Both the position numbers and the translations under genes were made by a program. Shown in pieces: positions 52,983-63,875 of a DNA stretch of 64,000 nt (position 1 is its first letter; every line of letters starts with the position of its first letter). The notes under the pieces were generated by a model. That model did not search any database, had not been told where the DNA came from, and saw nothing but the letters and a program-made list of their open reading frames with translations. This stretch comes from Tuctoria greenei (taxonomy: Eukaryota; Streptophyta; Magnoliopsida; Poales; Poaceae): assembly GCA_036927565.1 (NCBI GenBank), contig JAYESD010000001.1, positions 281,863,560 through 281,927,559 on the forward strand. Direction: 5' to 3'.

Positions 52983-54477
52983 TTATGTCTTTGTTTTAGG
53001 TACCCAAACTTGCTTGGGTCCTTTTATGTTAGTAACAAGACATTTGGGCACCCACACAGAAGATTTTGAACTCTTGTGGAGTGGACCAACATACTTAGCA
53101 TAAGCATGATCAAATTTATTCTTCATAAGAACATATGAGGCATTAAAAGTGTGAAACATGACGTGAGGTTCATTTTTAGCTTTTTAAAGTGAGGAAGGAA
53201 TATGTTTGATGTTCTCAACTTGATTTGAGCTTTCTTTGACAAAGGCAATCCATTTCTTGTTATTCTTATGGTTTCTAGCAATTTGCTTTTCACCTTTAGA
53301 ATACCCAAGACCATCCTTGATATTAGGAGATCTAGTAACCGAATATGCACTATGTGCATATTTGATTCTCTATTTATCAAAAATGTCTCCCTTGCGTGAA
53401 TGTTTGTCTTGTGCCACTTTGAGCTCATTTTTCAAGTCAAGAATCAAGTTAGCACAATTACATGTCTTAAGTGGAATGGACTTGATATTTTGAGAAGGTC
53501 AACTCTTAGAGGAGGAGAGAGCACTTTACTTGAGTGATTCAACTTGTACTTGAAGAGTCTTGTTAACTTTTGTCAAGTTAACAAGTTCATTCTGAAGTAC
53601 CACGTTCAAATCATTAAGATTTGAGCAAGTTTCCTTACTCAAAGCTAGTTCACGCTAAAGTGCTTCACACTTTTCCTTTTCGAGCTCAAGAGTTTTTTCA
53701 ACCTCAAAATATCTCTCCTTTTGAAGGATAAGCATATCTTCTTGTCAGTTGATAAGATCTTCTTTCTCAAATATCTCATCCGAAAATAATTTCATTTTAG
53801 CAAGTGCACTTTTACTTAGATCCTTAAGCATATGTTCATTTTCATCGCTACTATCAAAATAATCGTCATGTAGAAAAGGTAAAGAGGAAGATCTAGTTTC
53901 ACCTTTTTCTTGCCTTCCTTAGCCATAAGGCAAGTGTGGTTTGAGTCCATCCATCCTCCCAAGTTAGGAAAGAGAGTGATCTTCATGGAAGACTTCTTGA
54001 TGGCAACGGTTGCCACCCTATCTTCGTCTTTAGAGGAGGACTTGTCGTTTGAGTCCCACTCCTTGCCAATGTGTGCTTGGCCCGCTTGCTTCTTCTTCTT
54101 CAACATTTTCTTGTCTTGTGGCTTAGATTCTTTCTTTTTCTTCTTGTTCTATTCATATTGGCAATCAACCATAAAGTGTCCATATTCTCCACAATTGCAA
54201 CAAGTTTGCCTAGCTTTGGATTTTCCTTTGTCTTTGTTCTTGCCTTCATTGAAGTTGTCACCTCTTCTTCTCCTCATCACGTGCTTGAATTTTTTGATGA
54301 AGAGGACCATTTCTTCGTCGTCCATGTCGGTGCTTACATCATCGCTATATTCATCATCTTGCACTTCACGAACTTCTTTTCCTTTTGGTTTGCAAGTCGC
54401 TATGAGTACGACTTCCTTCTTCTTGGAAGAGGTGAGCTCGGCAAGACTCTTCACATATTGAGCTTCCTTCTCCATCA
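52983..54477 (-). pseudogene. gag: Element F gag, C-terminal two thirds, decayed
   Basis: Cut at 54477 by element G, at MMEKEAQYVKSLAEL. The nucleocapsid knuckle CCNCGEYGHFMVDC is intact. A stop follows (54147-54149), then QAHIGKEWDSNDKSSS, a coiled-coil part with stops (53500-53815) and the Sirevirus-type tail (MFHTFNASYVLMK, KQVWVPKTKT) to TAA 52983-52985. The stop lies 13 nt before the pol acceptor-like site, as in C and H. Confidence 0.8.
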
Positions 54478-57249
54478 TGTAACACCCTCATTTTCATGCA
54501 TGATGCATTGCATACATCCTCATACATGTTTAACATTAAGTCATGTAAAAAGGAACAATATTAAAATGAATTTAGGCTTAATCTGGAAGTTTTAGTCTGT
54601 CCGAGTGCGGACTTGTACGGTCTGAACCCTAGACTTGTCCGGTATTCCCTTTAGAAGTGCAGACTAGTCCTTTATCACCACGGACTAATCCTATAAGCCT
54701 TACTGGACCATAACGGACTAGTCCTTTATGACACCGGACTAGTCCGGTCAGCCTTTCTGTAACACTTGAGACTTGTCTGAAAACACTTAATTTAGTCCGA
54801 TCCAACCCCGGACTTGTCCGGTATCAACACCGGACTAGTCCGAAGTCCCTTACTGTATGAGAACGGACTTCCCCAGTCCCTATTGCGGACTCGTCCGGTC
54901 TACTGAACTCAACTCGGATACTTTTATTTCTCCACGATTTGTTTTTAGGTAATTGCCTAATTTGGGCCCAAGAACTTCGTGCCCAGCCTCAGAGGAGCCC
55001 AAGTGGACACCACCTCGGGCCTTACTCGTTCCCCCCGCCGAATTTTACTTGGAATTCACCCCAAAACCCTAATTCCCCACCTCTATATAAACAAACCAAT
55101 ACCCCACACCTCTCCACCCCAATTGAAAATGCTTGCTGCCACTTTTGCATTGTATCGTCGTCAAGATCAAGTCCAGAAGCAAGGAGGAGGGGAGACACAC
55201 GAAGAGGGACCAGACAAGATCAATCTTCATCGACTTTTCGATGAATTGACGTTCTTCATCACCAATCTTCATCAACTCATCTCCATCAAGCCCTAATCGC
55301 CAAGATTTGAAGTCTCATGCCCAAACCTTGATCCTTGGATCTCTAAACACGTGGTACACCCTCTACATTCAAGCTTTCATGCAAATTAAACCCCAATTCT
55401 CACAGATCAAGAAAACCCTAAAATCCAGTTCTATCCAGGGCGGACTAGTCCGACCCCTGAAAACGGACTAGCCCGGTTTTTGGATCTGGAATGTGCTGAA
55501 TTAATTCCAAATCAACTCAAATCAATTATAAACTTGTTCAAACTTGTTAGAAACTATTGTAACTAGTTAGTAAACATTAATAGCAACTCATTAACAAGTT
55601 TTACCTCACAATTGCATTAATCATGCATATCATGGCATATTGAGTACTATATGAGCATTATTTGATTGAATTGTATGCTTTGCATGTTGTCACTCGGAAT
55701 AGAAGGAGTTGTAGTAGAGAGTCTTTTCGAGAACCTGTAGAACCAGAGTTTCGAAGTCTTTGATCCAAATCAAGCTCAGGAGCAAGGCAAGTTCCCTTGA
55801 CCATATTGATCCTGTTTTAAAGGTTTTGTTTGCAAAATTGCATGCTTGTATCGAAATTGATGGGAAAACCCAATTGTAGGATTTTACTAGTTTTGTATGA
55901 CCACCCTTATCGATTGAACACAATGTAGAGAGTCGGGAAGGGTATTTTGCACTTTTTGCTTCGCAACGCTAAATTGGGTTTGGGAATCAACTATAATGCT
56001 TAATTGTGAACTATTAAACACATGAATGATGATAATTGATATTAATGACCCTTTAGCAACATGGTGCCTAGGGATCTAAGCAAGTTGGTAATGTGGAATG
56101 GGTTTGACTGTTTTGGTGGTTTTGCTTGCTTTAGATCTAAGGACCGGTTCGTGGAGCAACCATCCAGGATTTACAGTGCCACCACAGGGCCAAGTATGGG
56201 TGCAGCTTAGCTGACTAATTAGTGTATTGCTAATACTGTTTGGACCATTAAGAAGGCTCGGGGGTAGTCGGATTGGGTTTGTAGAGATTAGTGGGACTAC
56301 CCTGGGATCTAACAGGCTCAAGAGGGGGGCCCTTGGTTAGATGTGCTCAGTTGGATACATCACCACCGGTGAAACCTCAGTGGGGTCTAAATATGCTAGT
56401 AATCACTTTGTAAAGGCTATTTTGTGATCTCTTGGCCACACACCTATGGAAGTGTGAGACGACATAATTGAGATTCCATAGTCATCGAAAGGTGTTGAAA
56501 TCACGAACTTGTGGGTAAAGTGGTACAACCTCTGCAGAGTGTGTCTAAAACTATCATGATAGCCGTGCTTCTGGTCATGAGCAACCTGGACCCTCACATG
56601 ATTAGAATTTGGACTTTAATGTGGTTTAATGGCTGAAATTGAATTGGGAGTTGGTGTTGGTTAATTAAATGATGTTGGTATATGGAATTGATGAATTTGA
56701 GACAAATGAGCAGTTATGAGTTGAATATGGTTTATTATTGCTAGTAATGGTTATTTAAGTTGAAATTGATGATATAGGGGTTATTTTGGTAAGGACCTCA
56801 CTTAATAATGATGTAATTGCATTTTCAACTGTTTTGAATGTACTTTTATGTAATTAGCCCATTTTATTATCATGCCTTGTTTAAGCTACATGTAATACTT
56901 TCCCACACTTGCTGAGTACGACGTGTGCTGAACCTTGCTATTCCCTCAACAAATTCAGATGCAGGCGACAACGTCGAGTAGCAGGAGGTCTTTGAGAAGT
57001 TCTAGGTGTGTGTTTTGCCGTCAAACTTGCCTATGGAGTTTGAAGTCATTAGAGTTTAGTTTTTCCGCTGTAGATTTATTAGAGTTGTATTCAAGACTTT
57101 GGTTTGTAACAAAGTACTATTATTAGATATATTATTCGAGACATGGTTTATATCTGTTTATCAATTGTGAAACACTTGTATATGTGTGTTAAACATCCTG
57201 CAGACACATATGCATTACGCTTGGTTCATTTTAGGAACCGGGTGTCACA
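54478..57249 (+). repeat. 5' LTR of element G
   Basis: 2,772 bp bounded by TGTAACACCC and GGGTGTCACA. A palindrome array lies at 54597-54905 and TATATAAA at 55084-55091. Two more CGGACTAGTCCG-type units are near 55441 and 55465, downstream of the TATA box. The remaining 1.7 kb (55500-57249) are AT-rich and non-coding. Confidence 0.87.
54597..55091 (+). promoter_or_regulatory. LTR promoter of G with Sirevirus-like palindromes
   Basis: Contains ACCGGACTAGTCCGGT (54733-54748, a perfect 16-bp palindrome), CCGGACTTGTCCGG near 54809, ACCGGACTAGTCCG near 54829 and several decayed units, about 180-490 bp before the TATA box. These match the palindromes of the copia elements C and H although G is Ty3/gypsy. 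Confidence 0.7.
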
Positions 57250-57537
57250 AGTTGGTATCAGAGCCGTGTTTGATTGTAGGACGCATGCCTAGGTAGAATG
57301 GACACCACAAACCACATAGAACTTCTTTCATCTTCAAAATTAGTCTGTTTTGCATTATTTTGCCTCCCACTAGCTATATAAAGTGGGAAAATTGCATTTT
57401 TGCTGTTGTTGCTGCAAATTTTTGCTGTTTTTGCATCTTTTTGAGCCAATACATATCCTCTCATCTAAATTTAGGGCTTCGGCAATTTCAGAACTAATAT
57501 TTGTATTTTACTCCATATTTCTCTTGTTTTCTTGTAG
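57250..57537 (+). other. PBS and leader of element G, ending in a splice-acceptor-like site
   Basis: TGGTATCAGAGCC (57253-57265) matches initiator methionine tRNA. The leader ends TTTCTCTTGTTTTCTTGTAG directly before ATG 57538, which looks like a strong 3' splice site. Confidence 0.7.
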
Positions 57538-58542
57538 ATGGCTCACACCAAAATGACAGCCCGCAAGAGAGCCCGTTTGCCACCCCTTGGAAGCAAGTTT
57601 AGGCCTCGGAAGGAGCCGGGGATGGAACCAGCCCAAGAGGAGGAAGAAGTGAATTCTCCCACAAAGGAAGTCGAACATGAACACTCCAACACGATGGAGG
57701 AAGAACCTAAAATGGTGGAGTCCTATGATGATGGTGAGGAAGAGGAGGACCCTGAAATGGTAGAATGTTATGATAGCGAAGAAGAGGAGGACGATGCACA
57801 TGAGGAGTAGTGAGTTCAGGAGGGACTAAATGCACAAGAGGAGGTATCTGGAGTTCAAAGGAATGTATTGCAGCCTAGTGAAGCCAGGAAGGTGGACGAA
57901 TGCATAATTTACCGCGATGTCCAAGAATTCTGTTCTGATAGCACTAATGGAGGATTCGCGGTCAAGCAACTGAAGGAGTTCCTTGATCTATGCAAGATTC
58001 ACCTGGAGTACTATGTCAAGAGGATTCCTCACCATGGACGGGATGAATGGAGGGCTCAAGTTACTGTTCTTGCTAGAGATGAGGTGGTCACCTGACACCT
58101 TGCATCCACATGGAGATCTACCGGAGAGCAAGCTATTGATGATGTTCCTTGGGATGCACTTACTAGGTTGTGCCACATTTATTAGGAGCAGATTGGAGAT
58201 ACTAGCTTTGTGTTGCACCCGCAACGCAAGAAGAGAACAAGGGAAGTCTTAAGGCCGCAGGATGAAGCTCAAATTAGTTCTCGTGCCATTGACAGATCCA
58301 AGGCAGCATTGGTGAATTTGGGAAATCGCTATGCTGATGCTATGGAAGAGATCTGTTACCTCCGTAAGAAGTTATTTGTTATGGAGAAGCAAGAGGAAGC
58401 TCGTGCCACCATGGAGGTCAATGATGTAGCAACCTCTCCAGCACCTACATGGATGGCCAACTCACCCTGGCGTGCGCCCATGTATGCCTCGTCGTCGCCT
58501 TCGCTGCCTCACGACCGGGACAGGCATGGCTCACATAATTAA
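57538..58542 (+). pseudogene. Extra ORF before gag in G, histone H3-like N-terminus, several stops
   Basis: One frame of about 334 codons from ATG 57538 to TAA 58540-58542, with TAG and TGA in tandem (57808-57813), TGA 58093-58095 and TAG near 58183. The first residues MAHTKMTARK match histone H3 MARTKQTARK at eight of ten positions, including Lys4 and Lys9. Then come a basic part (FRPRKE), a very acidic stretch (DDGEEEEDPEMVECYDSEEE), a middle region (KQLKEFLDLCKIHLEYYVKR), a helix-rich part (RYADAMEEICYLRKKLFVMEK) and a Pro/Ser tail. No known catalytic motif. It could tether the element to chromatin readers; this is inference. Confidence 0.6.
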
Positions 58543-58843
58543 ATCTAGGTCTCCTGTTAGAAGTTATAAAAGCGTTAGATCATCTTAGTCATATTAGGTG
58601 TGGTATGCTGAATTTTCTTGGTGTGTGCTTGTGCTTATGTGCTTGGTGCGAGTTGTGGAACGTCTAGCGTTTTGTCCACATCCGCACGTAGTAGAGAGTT
58701 GTGGGATCCTTGTCTACATCCTCTAATAGGATTATTAATATTAATAAAGGAGTTGATTAGTTACATATACCTTGATGCATATAGTTGGGGCATTTTCTTT
58801 CAAATTCTAAATTGTTCTCTATCTACTATTCTTTCACCAACAG
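58543..58843 (+). other. Intron-like spacer between extra ORF and gag of G
   Basis: 301 bp, non-coding, T-rich. It ends TTCTTTCACCAACAG right before ATG 58844, a good 3' splice site. Donor candidates are AGGTCTCC near 58547 and AGGTGTGG near 58596. Splicing could place gag on a separate message or join it to the upstream ORF. Confidence 0.4.
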
Positions 58844-59836
58844 ATGCTAAGGACATGTAATCAGAGGAATGCCAATGGTGAAGAGGAGAGCAATGAAGCA
58901 CCTCAGAACAACCAGGGACCTGCCCAGGGAGCTATCAAACTTCAGCAGCTATTGGCTATGTAGAACCAGCTCATGCAGACCATGATACAGACTATGGGAC
59001 AGATGCAAGCTGGCAACAACAATCAGCCCCACATGCCTCCATCGCCGCCGCCCCCGCCACACCACAACCGTTTGGGAGAGTTCATGAGGACCAGACCGCC
59101 TACTTTTGCTCAAGCCACAGATCCAATAGAAGCTGATGATTGGCTGAAGTCAGTTGAGAAGAAACTCACTATAGTCAAGTGCAGTGACATAGAGAAGGTT
59201 CTTTTTGCCTCACACCAGTTGATAGAAGCTGCTGCAGACTGGTGGAAATCTTTATGCAATGCCCATAAAAATCAAGAAGAATCACCTTGGATGAATTTAA
59301 GGAGGAGTTCCGTTCTCACTATGTGCCAGTGGGAGTTATGATACTGAGAAGACAAGAGTTTGAAAACCTCAGGCAAGGAAGGATGAGCGTGAGTAAATAC
59401 CTCAATAAATTCACTCAACTGTCTAGATATGCTCCAGAGGACATCAACACTGATACCAAAAAGCAATATTTGTTCATGAGAGGTCTTAACAATGAAATCC
59501 AGGTTCAGTTGCTCAATGCTAACTACACAAACTTTCAGAAGCTGGTTGACAAGGCCATTGTGGTTGAGAACAAGATTCGTGAGATGGAACTAGACCACAA
59601 TAGGAATATGTCATATCAGGGACAGCTGCGAGGAAACAATGTTTGCCTTGCTATGCACTGCCTGCTGCACCATTATTACAACCCATCCGCTGCTGCATAC
59701 CGCCCTGCTTATCCACCGCCACCGCAACAGCCAATGCAGCAACAACCACGCATGCAAGCACCTTGCTTACCTATGCAGCCTGTGCCACGCACAAATATGT
59801 CTGCCTATGCTTAGAGTCAGCGTCGCCCTAACTTTG
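58844..59836 (+). pseudogene. gag: Element G gag, stop and frameshift, cut by H
   Basis: ATG 58844 (MLRTCNQRNANGEEESNEAP), TAG at about 58961, then FMRTRPPTFAQATDPIEADDWL, EKVLFASHQLIEAAADWW, a frameshift near 59275, and DEFKEEFRSHYVPVGVM, QGRMSVSKYLNKFTQLSRYA and YLFMRGLNNEIQ. TAG 59812-59814 stands where Gln is likely (SQRRPNF follows). Element H interrupts at 59837 before the zinc knuckle. Confidence 0.83.
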
Positions 59837-61397
59837 TGAAAGTGCATCTAGGAATCTCTTATGGGTTTTGGATGATTTATGACAAGCAAATGAGATCCCA
59901 ACCTCTTTGTTTAGATGAGCACAGGTTTTAATAGCAAAATAAGCAAAGTGCCAAAAAGAAGGGAGAATGAGGAGCAAAGTGGAAATGAGCTCAAGGAAGA
60001 AGAATAGTAGATCATTGTGTATGGAGTGTGTTAAGGAAACACACCCCAAGAGCTAAATCACAAATAAACACACACATTGCACAAATTTATACAGGACCGA
60101 ACTAGTCCGAATGTCATCGTACTAGTCTGATATCCTCTCCGCACAAAATTGGACAAGTCTGATATCCATCGGACTAGTCCAATATCTCTCTAACTAGAAT
60201 CGGACTGGTCCTCCCCAGTGCGGACTAGTCCTCAAAACATTTCACAAGTCACACAAAATCGGACAAGTCCGATCACCACCGGACTAGTCCGATATTCATT
60301 CTGATCTAAATCGGACAAGTCCGATATTAGCACGGACTAGTCCGAAAAACTCTCTGAACTAAATCGGACAAGTCTTCCAAGTGCGGACTTGTCCTCATAA
60401 CCACTTAGGGTTTCACTGTGCAGACAAGTTCGATGTCCATCGGACTAGTCCGAAGATTTCCAGAAGCGAAATGGGACAAGTCCGCTCCTAGCCTGACTAG
60501 TCCGATATTTTAGGACACTTAGGGTTTGCTACACACAGCACATTGGACTAGTCCGGTGTCCACCACGGACTAGTCCGATATTCCTAAACCCTGACGGTCG
60601 CTTTTAGAAACCCCATATAAATAGAGGTGCACGACCCAACTTTAAACACTCTCAAACCCTAGCGCCGTCACACCTCCCAAGAGCCTCAAAAACACATCTC
60701 TCGACAAAATTAAGTGCAACAAAGATCAATTCTTTGAGGATACACTCTAGATCATTGGAGATACACGTTCAACACTCATTGAGCTCTTGGTTTAATTCTC
60801 TAACACACTCCTGTGATTTCATTGTAATCTTTTGAGTTTGTTCTTGGTGGTATTTCGTGTTGTAATTTAGGGGAGCCCTCAACGTGTGAGAAGGCCCCTT
60901 TGAATTCGATTATTCACCCCTTTGTGATAAGTGGAAGAGGATTGGCCTTCGTGGCGATCCGATGAGGGTAGGGTTGGAGAACACCTGGTCCTTTTGTGGA
61001 CTCCTCAACGTGGACGTAGGTTGCCTCTATGGGAACCGAACCACGGGATAAATCTCTTGTGTTCTTGCTTTGTGTTCATCGTTCTTTACATCATATCAAT
61101 CTAGGGTTTCAATTAATCTTGCTCACTTTACGTTGAAATATCAGATTTAAGATTGATTTGTAATATACCCTAGTACATAATCTTGCAACACATAAATTAT
61201 AAGTATATTTCCGATGCTACACCCTAGAATCAAACTTAATAAATCAAACTTGATCAACCTAGTCCGTACACACCGGACTAGTCCGCACTTTACCAGACTA
61301 GTCCAATATCTCAAGTTTTGATCTGGTGATTAAGTGTTGCAGGTTCCGACAAATTTCAAAAAATCCTATTCACCCCCCCCCCTCTAGGCCACATTCA
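59837..61397 (+). repeat. 5' LTR of element H
   Basis: 1,561 bp, TGAAAGTGCATC to CACATTCA. Palindrome array 60094-60590, TATA 60616-60623, two further palindromes near 61270-61310 close to the end (as in C), and an expanded C-run (61370-61382) in the otherwise conserved TTCACCCCCCTCTAGG. Confidence 0.92.
60094..60623 (+). promoter_or_regulatory. LTR promoter of H: palindromes with ACTAGT and ACAAGT centres, TATA
   Basis: About sixteen CGGAC-N-AGTCCG units, mixing ACTAGT and ACAAGT centres, many paired, followed by TATAAATA at 60616-60623. The spacing pattern resembles that in C. Many units carry single substitutions, in line with an ageing LTR. Confidence 0.75.
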
Positions 61398-61399
61398 AT

Positions 61400-61411
61400 T
61401 GGTACCAGAGC
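61400..61411 (+). other. Primer-binding site of element H
   Basis: TGGTACCAGAGC, one mismatch (C for T) to the initiator tRNA site used by C. Confidence 0.85.
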
Positions 61412-61450
61412 AGGTCCTTCAAGAAAGAGACTAACCGCTCGAAGAAGATC

Positions 61451-62174
61451 ATGTCAGACATGAAGGACATCCACAAGAGCAACAACCAAGAAAAGGTTGA
61501 TGATGACAAGAACCTAAAGGTGGAGAAGCTCCTCGAAGCCATTCAAGACTTCGAGGACGACGATGAGTAGACGCTAGAACTAAAGGCGCTCCTAAGAAAG
61601 AAGACACTTTCCAAAGGGAAAGTGAAGATTGAAGAAAAGAAGAAGGGGAGTAGTCACATCGACTACTCCTGATATCCTTTCAACTATGATCGTGTCAATT
61701 CCAACAATAATCATTATTTGTCTATCCCACTTGGAAAAGCCCCACATTTTGACGGAAGTGATTACTCAATGTGGAGGTAAAATATGAAAATGCATCTAAT
61801 CTCTCTCAATCCAAGTCTATGGCATATTATGTGCACAGGAATAGATATCCCGGACGACGACGAAGAACTCACACCAAGCCAAGCAGGCAATTCACCGAAA
61901 TGCTCAAGCCGCGGTAGTAATCACCTCTTCTCTCAGTCGGGACGAGTTCACCAAGGTGGATGGACTTGAGATTGCTAAAGAGATATGGGACACACTGCAA
62001 ACTGCACATGAAGGTGACCGACATGTGCGTGAAGCAAAGATCGAAATGATAGAAGGCGAATTAGGAAGATTCACAATTGAAGAAGACGAGTCACCTCAAG
62101 ATATGTACAACCGGTTAAAGACGCTCGTCAAAGAGGTTCGATGATATGGAAGCAAGAAGTGGAATGACCACGAG
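61451..62174 (+). pseudogene. gag: Element H gag, N-terminal part, stops and frameshift
   Basis: ATG 61451 (MSDMKDIHKSNNQEKVDD). Stops near 61568, 61671 and 61779; frameshift near 61885; stop near 62143. Core motifs: GKAPHFDGSDYSMW, MHLISLNPSLWHIMCTGIDI, EIAKEIWDTLQTAHEGD and DESPQDMYNRLK. Same architecture as the gag of C. Confidence 0.85.
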
Positions 62175-63284
62175 GTGGTGAAGCTCATCCTTAGAGCTTT
62201 CATGCCTCGCAACACCACCCTATGCTCAATGATTAGAGAAAGCCTCGGATACAAGAAAATGACTCCAGATGAATTGCTTGGAAAAATCATTAATTTCGAG
62301 ATGATGGAAAAACAAGCAAAGCATGTCAAGGAAATTGCCGAACTCACCTCGGCAAAGAAGAAAGGGGTTGCTTTGAAGTCCACCCTCAAGCCCCTATCTA
62401 AAGAAGCTCGAGAAGCTCAGCTAGAAGAAGACAATGATGATGAGAGCAGTGAATTAAATGAAGAAGACATGATATTGTTCATGAAGAAATTCAAGAGAAT
62501 AATGAAGAAAAGACAAGGCACTAAATCAAGCGAAGGGAAGTATAAGGAAAGAACAAAGTCAAAGTTGAGGCAGGCATGCTATAATTGTGGTGAGTATAGC
62601 CACTTTATAGTTGATTGCCCATATGAAGAGAACAAGAAAAAAACCAAAGAAGCCAGACCTCAACCCAAGAAATTCTTCAAGAAGAAGAAACAAGCTGAAC
62701 AAGCTCACATAGGGAAAGAGTGGGACTCAAATGATGAGTCCTCATCATCTGAAGAAGAAGAGATGGCTAGCATAGCCATCGAGAAGACATCCAAGAAGTC
62801 TACTCTCTTCCCTACACTTGGCGCATGGAAGGGAAGTGTCACTTGTCTCATGGCAAAGGGAGGTAAACGCAAGGTAAACACCAAACCCCCTTCTGTGCAT
62901 TCCTATTCTAGTGATGATGAAATCAATAGTGATAATGAGGATATGCTTATTGGACTAGATAGGAAAACTGCCACAAAAATGAAATTTTTACTTGATCAAA
63001 TTGTTGAGAAGGAGAGGTTGATACATTGTCGAGAGGACATGATCATCTCCCAAAAGGAGGAATATGTCGAACTTGACAAGCTTCTAGAACTTGAAAAGGA
63101 ACAAAGCAAATCACTAGAGATTGAGTTAGCTTCAATCAAGGAAACTTGCTTAGAGTTAACCGACTCAAATGCTACAATCGAGGACCAACTTGCTGACCTG
63201 ATCAAGGTTAACAAGATCCTTGAAGTGCAATTTGAGTCACTCAAGCAAGGTGAGCCTTCATCCTCTTCAAGTTCACCTTCTTAA
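62175..63284 (+). CDS. gag: Element H gag, central part with zinc knuckle and coiled coil
   Basis: 369 codons open in the gag frame; the ATG at its start is internal Met, not a true start. FMPRNTTLCSMIRESLGYKK and TPDELLGKIINFEMMEK form the end of the gag core; CYNCGEYSHFIVDC is an intact CX2CX4HX4C knuckle; AHIGKEWDSNDESSSSEEEE is an acidic linker. A coiled coil (about 62960-63250: EKERLIHCREDMIIS, LEKEQSKSLEIELASIKE) ends before TAA 63282-63284. Confidence 0.83.
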   Translation: MVKLILRAFMPRNTTLCSMIRESLGYKKMTPDELLGKIINFEMMEKQAKHVKEIAELTSAKKKGVALKSTLKPLSKEAREAQLEEDNDDESSELNEEDMILFMKKFKRIMKKRQGTKSSEGKYKERTKSKLRQACYNCGEYSHFIVDCPYEENKKKTKEARPQPKKFFKKKKQAEQAHIGKEWDSNDESSSSEEEEMASIAIEKTSKKSTLFPTLGAWKGSVTCLMAKGGKRKVNTKPPSVHSYSSDDEINSDNEDMLIGLDRKTATKMKFLLDQIVEKERLIHCREDMIISQKEEYVELDKLLELEKEQSKSLEIELASIKETCLELTDSNATIEDQLADLIKVNKILEVQFESLKQGEPSSSSSSPS

Positions 63285-63862
63285 CCCACTAAAACTGAGG
63301 TTGCTTATGCTTGTACATGTAATAAAGTTGACACCAATTTGAAGGACAAGCCAACCTCTACAAAGGATAAACATCCTGCCCAAAGTGGCATATTTGACAA
63401 GGAGAAGATCAAATATGCACGTAGTGCATACTTGGTCAAAAGACCTCCAAATGTCAATATGGCATTGGTTACTCTTATGGTGAAAAGCAACATGTTAAAA
63501 GCCATAAGAATAACAAGGAGAGGATTACCTTTGTAAAGGGAAGACCCTCTCAAACTGGAAAGTCAAAGATTAAAACATTAATCACACATGAACACCGGAC
63601 TAGTCCGGTCGGGGTCCGGACAAGTCCGATCCGCCGAACAAGTCCGACCTCCCAGAGTAGTCCTGTACATAAACAACAACAGTTATTGTTTAGAACCTTC
63701 GATGCCTCATATGTCTTAATGAGAAATAATGTTGGCAAAGTTTATGCTCATTATGTTGGGCCACACCATGAGAACACCAAGTCTCATGTGTGGGTGCCCA
63801 AATGTCTTGTAACTAACCTCCAAGGACCCAAGCAAGATTGGGTACCTAAAACCAAAGCATAA
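63285..63862 (+). pseudogene. gag: Element H gag tail, with palindromes inside the reading frame
   Basis: Continues the Sirevirus tail (GIFDKEKIKYARSAYLVKRP), has a frame change near 63480, and is then open from about 63495 to TAA 63860-63862 (FRTFDASYVLMRNN, VGPHHENTKSHVWVPKCLV, KQDWVPKTKA). Between 63594 and 63665 lie CCGGACTAGTCCGGT, GTCCGGACAAGTCCG and related units. In this frame they read HRTSPVGVRTSPIRRTSPTS without a stop. C has no such units here. Confidence 0.7.
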
Positions 63863-63875
63863 TTTGTTTTTGCAG

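Larger units (their letters stand above)
49956..54477 (-). mobile_element. Element F, right fragment (minus-strand Sirevirus)
   Basis: Holds gag (C-terminal two thirds), protease, integrase, RT and most of RNase H on the minus strand. Its left end continues at 19915 beyond element D; its right end is cut by G inside gag. The 5' LTR is outside the window. It is the most decayed element here and hosts all the others. Confidence 0.9.
54478..59836 (+). mobile_element. Element G: Ty3/gypsy with 2.8-kb LTR and extra ORF before gag, 5' part
   Basis: 5' LTR 54478-57249, PBS, a novel-looking ORF (57538-58542) and gag (58844-59836), then interrupted by element H. The gag resembles Tekay/Del-type chromoviruses (RTRPPTFAQATDPIEADDWL, QLSRYAPEDINTDTKKQ). 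It is inserted in F gag; the 5 bp before it, catca, is the expected target duplication. The 3' part lies beyond the window. Confidence 0.85.

Noticed and set aside
54478..57249. The region from TGTAACACCC as a DNA transposon
   Set aside because: It ends GGGTGTCACA followed by a tRNA-type primer site and gag, so it is an LTR. No transposase is present.
55500..57249. Hidden host gene in the long second half of the LTR of G
   Set aside because: Only short frames without motifs are present, and the stretch is bounded by LTR ends.
57538..57567. A host histone H3 gene or fragment
   Set aside because: Only the first ten residues match; the rest is unrelated, and the ORF lies between PBS and gag of a retrotransposon.
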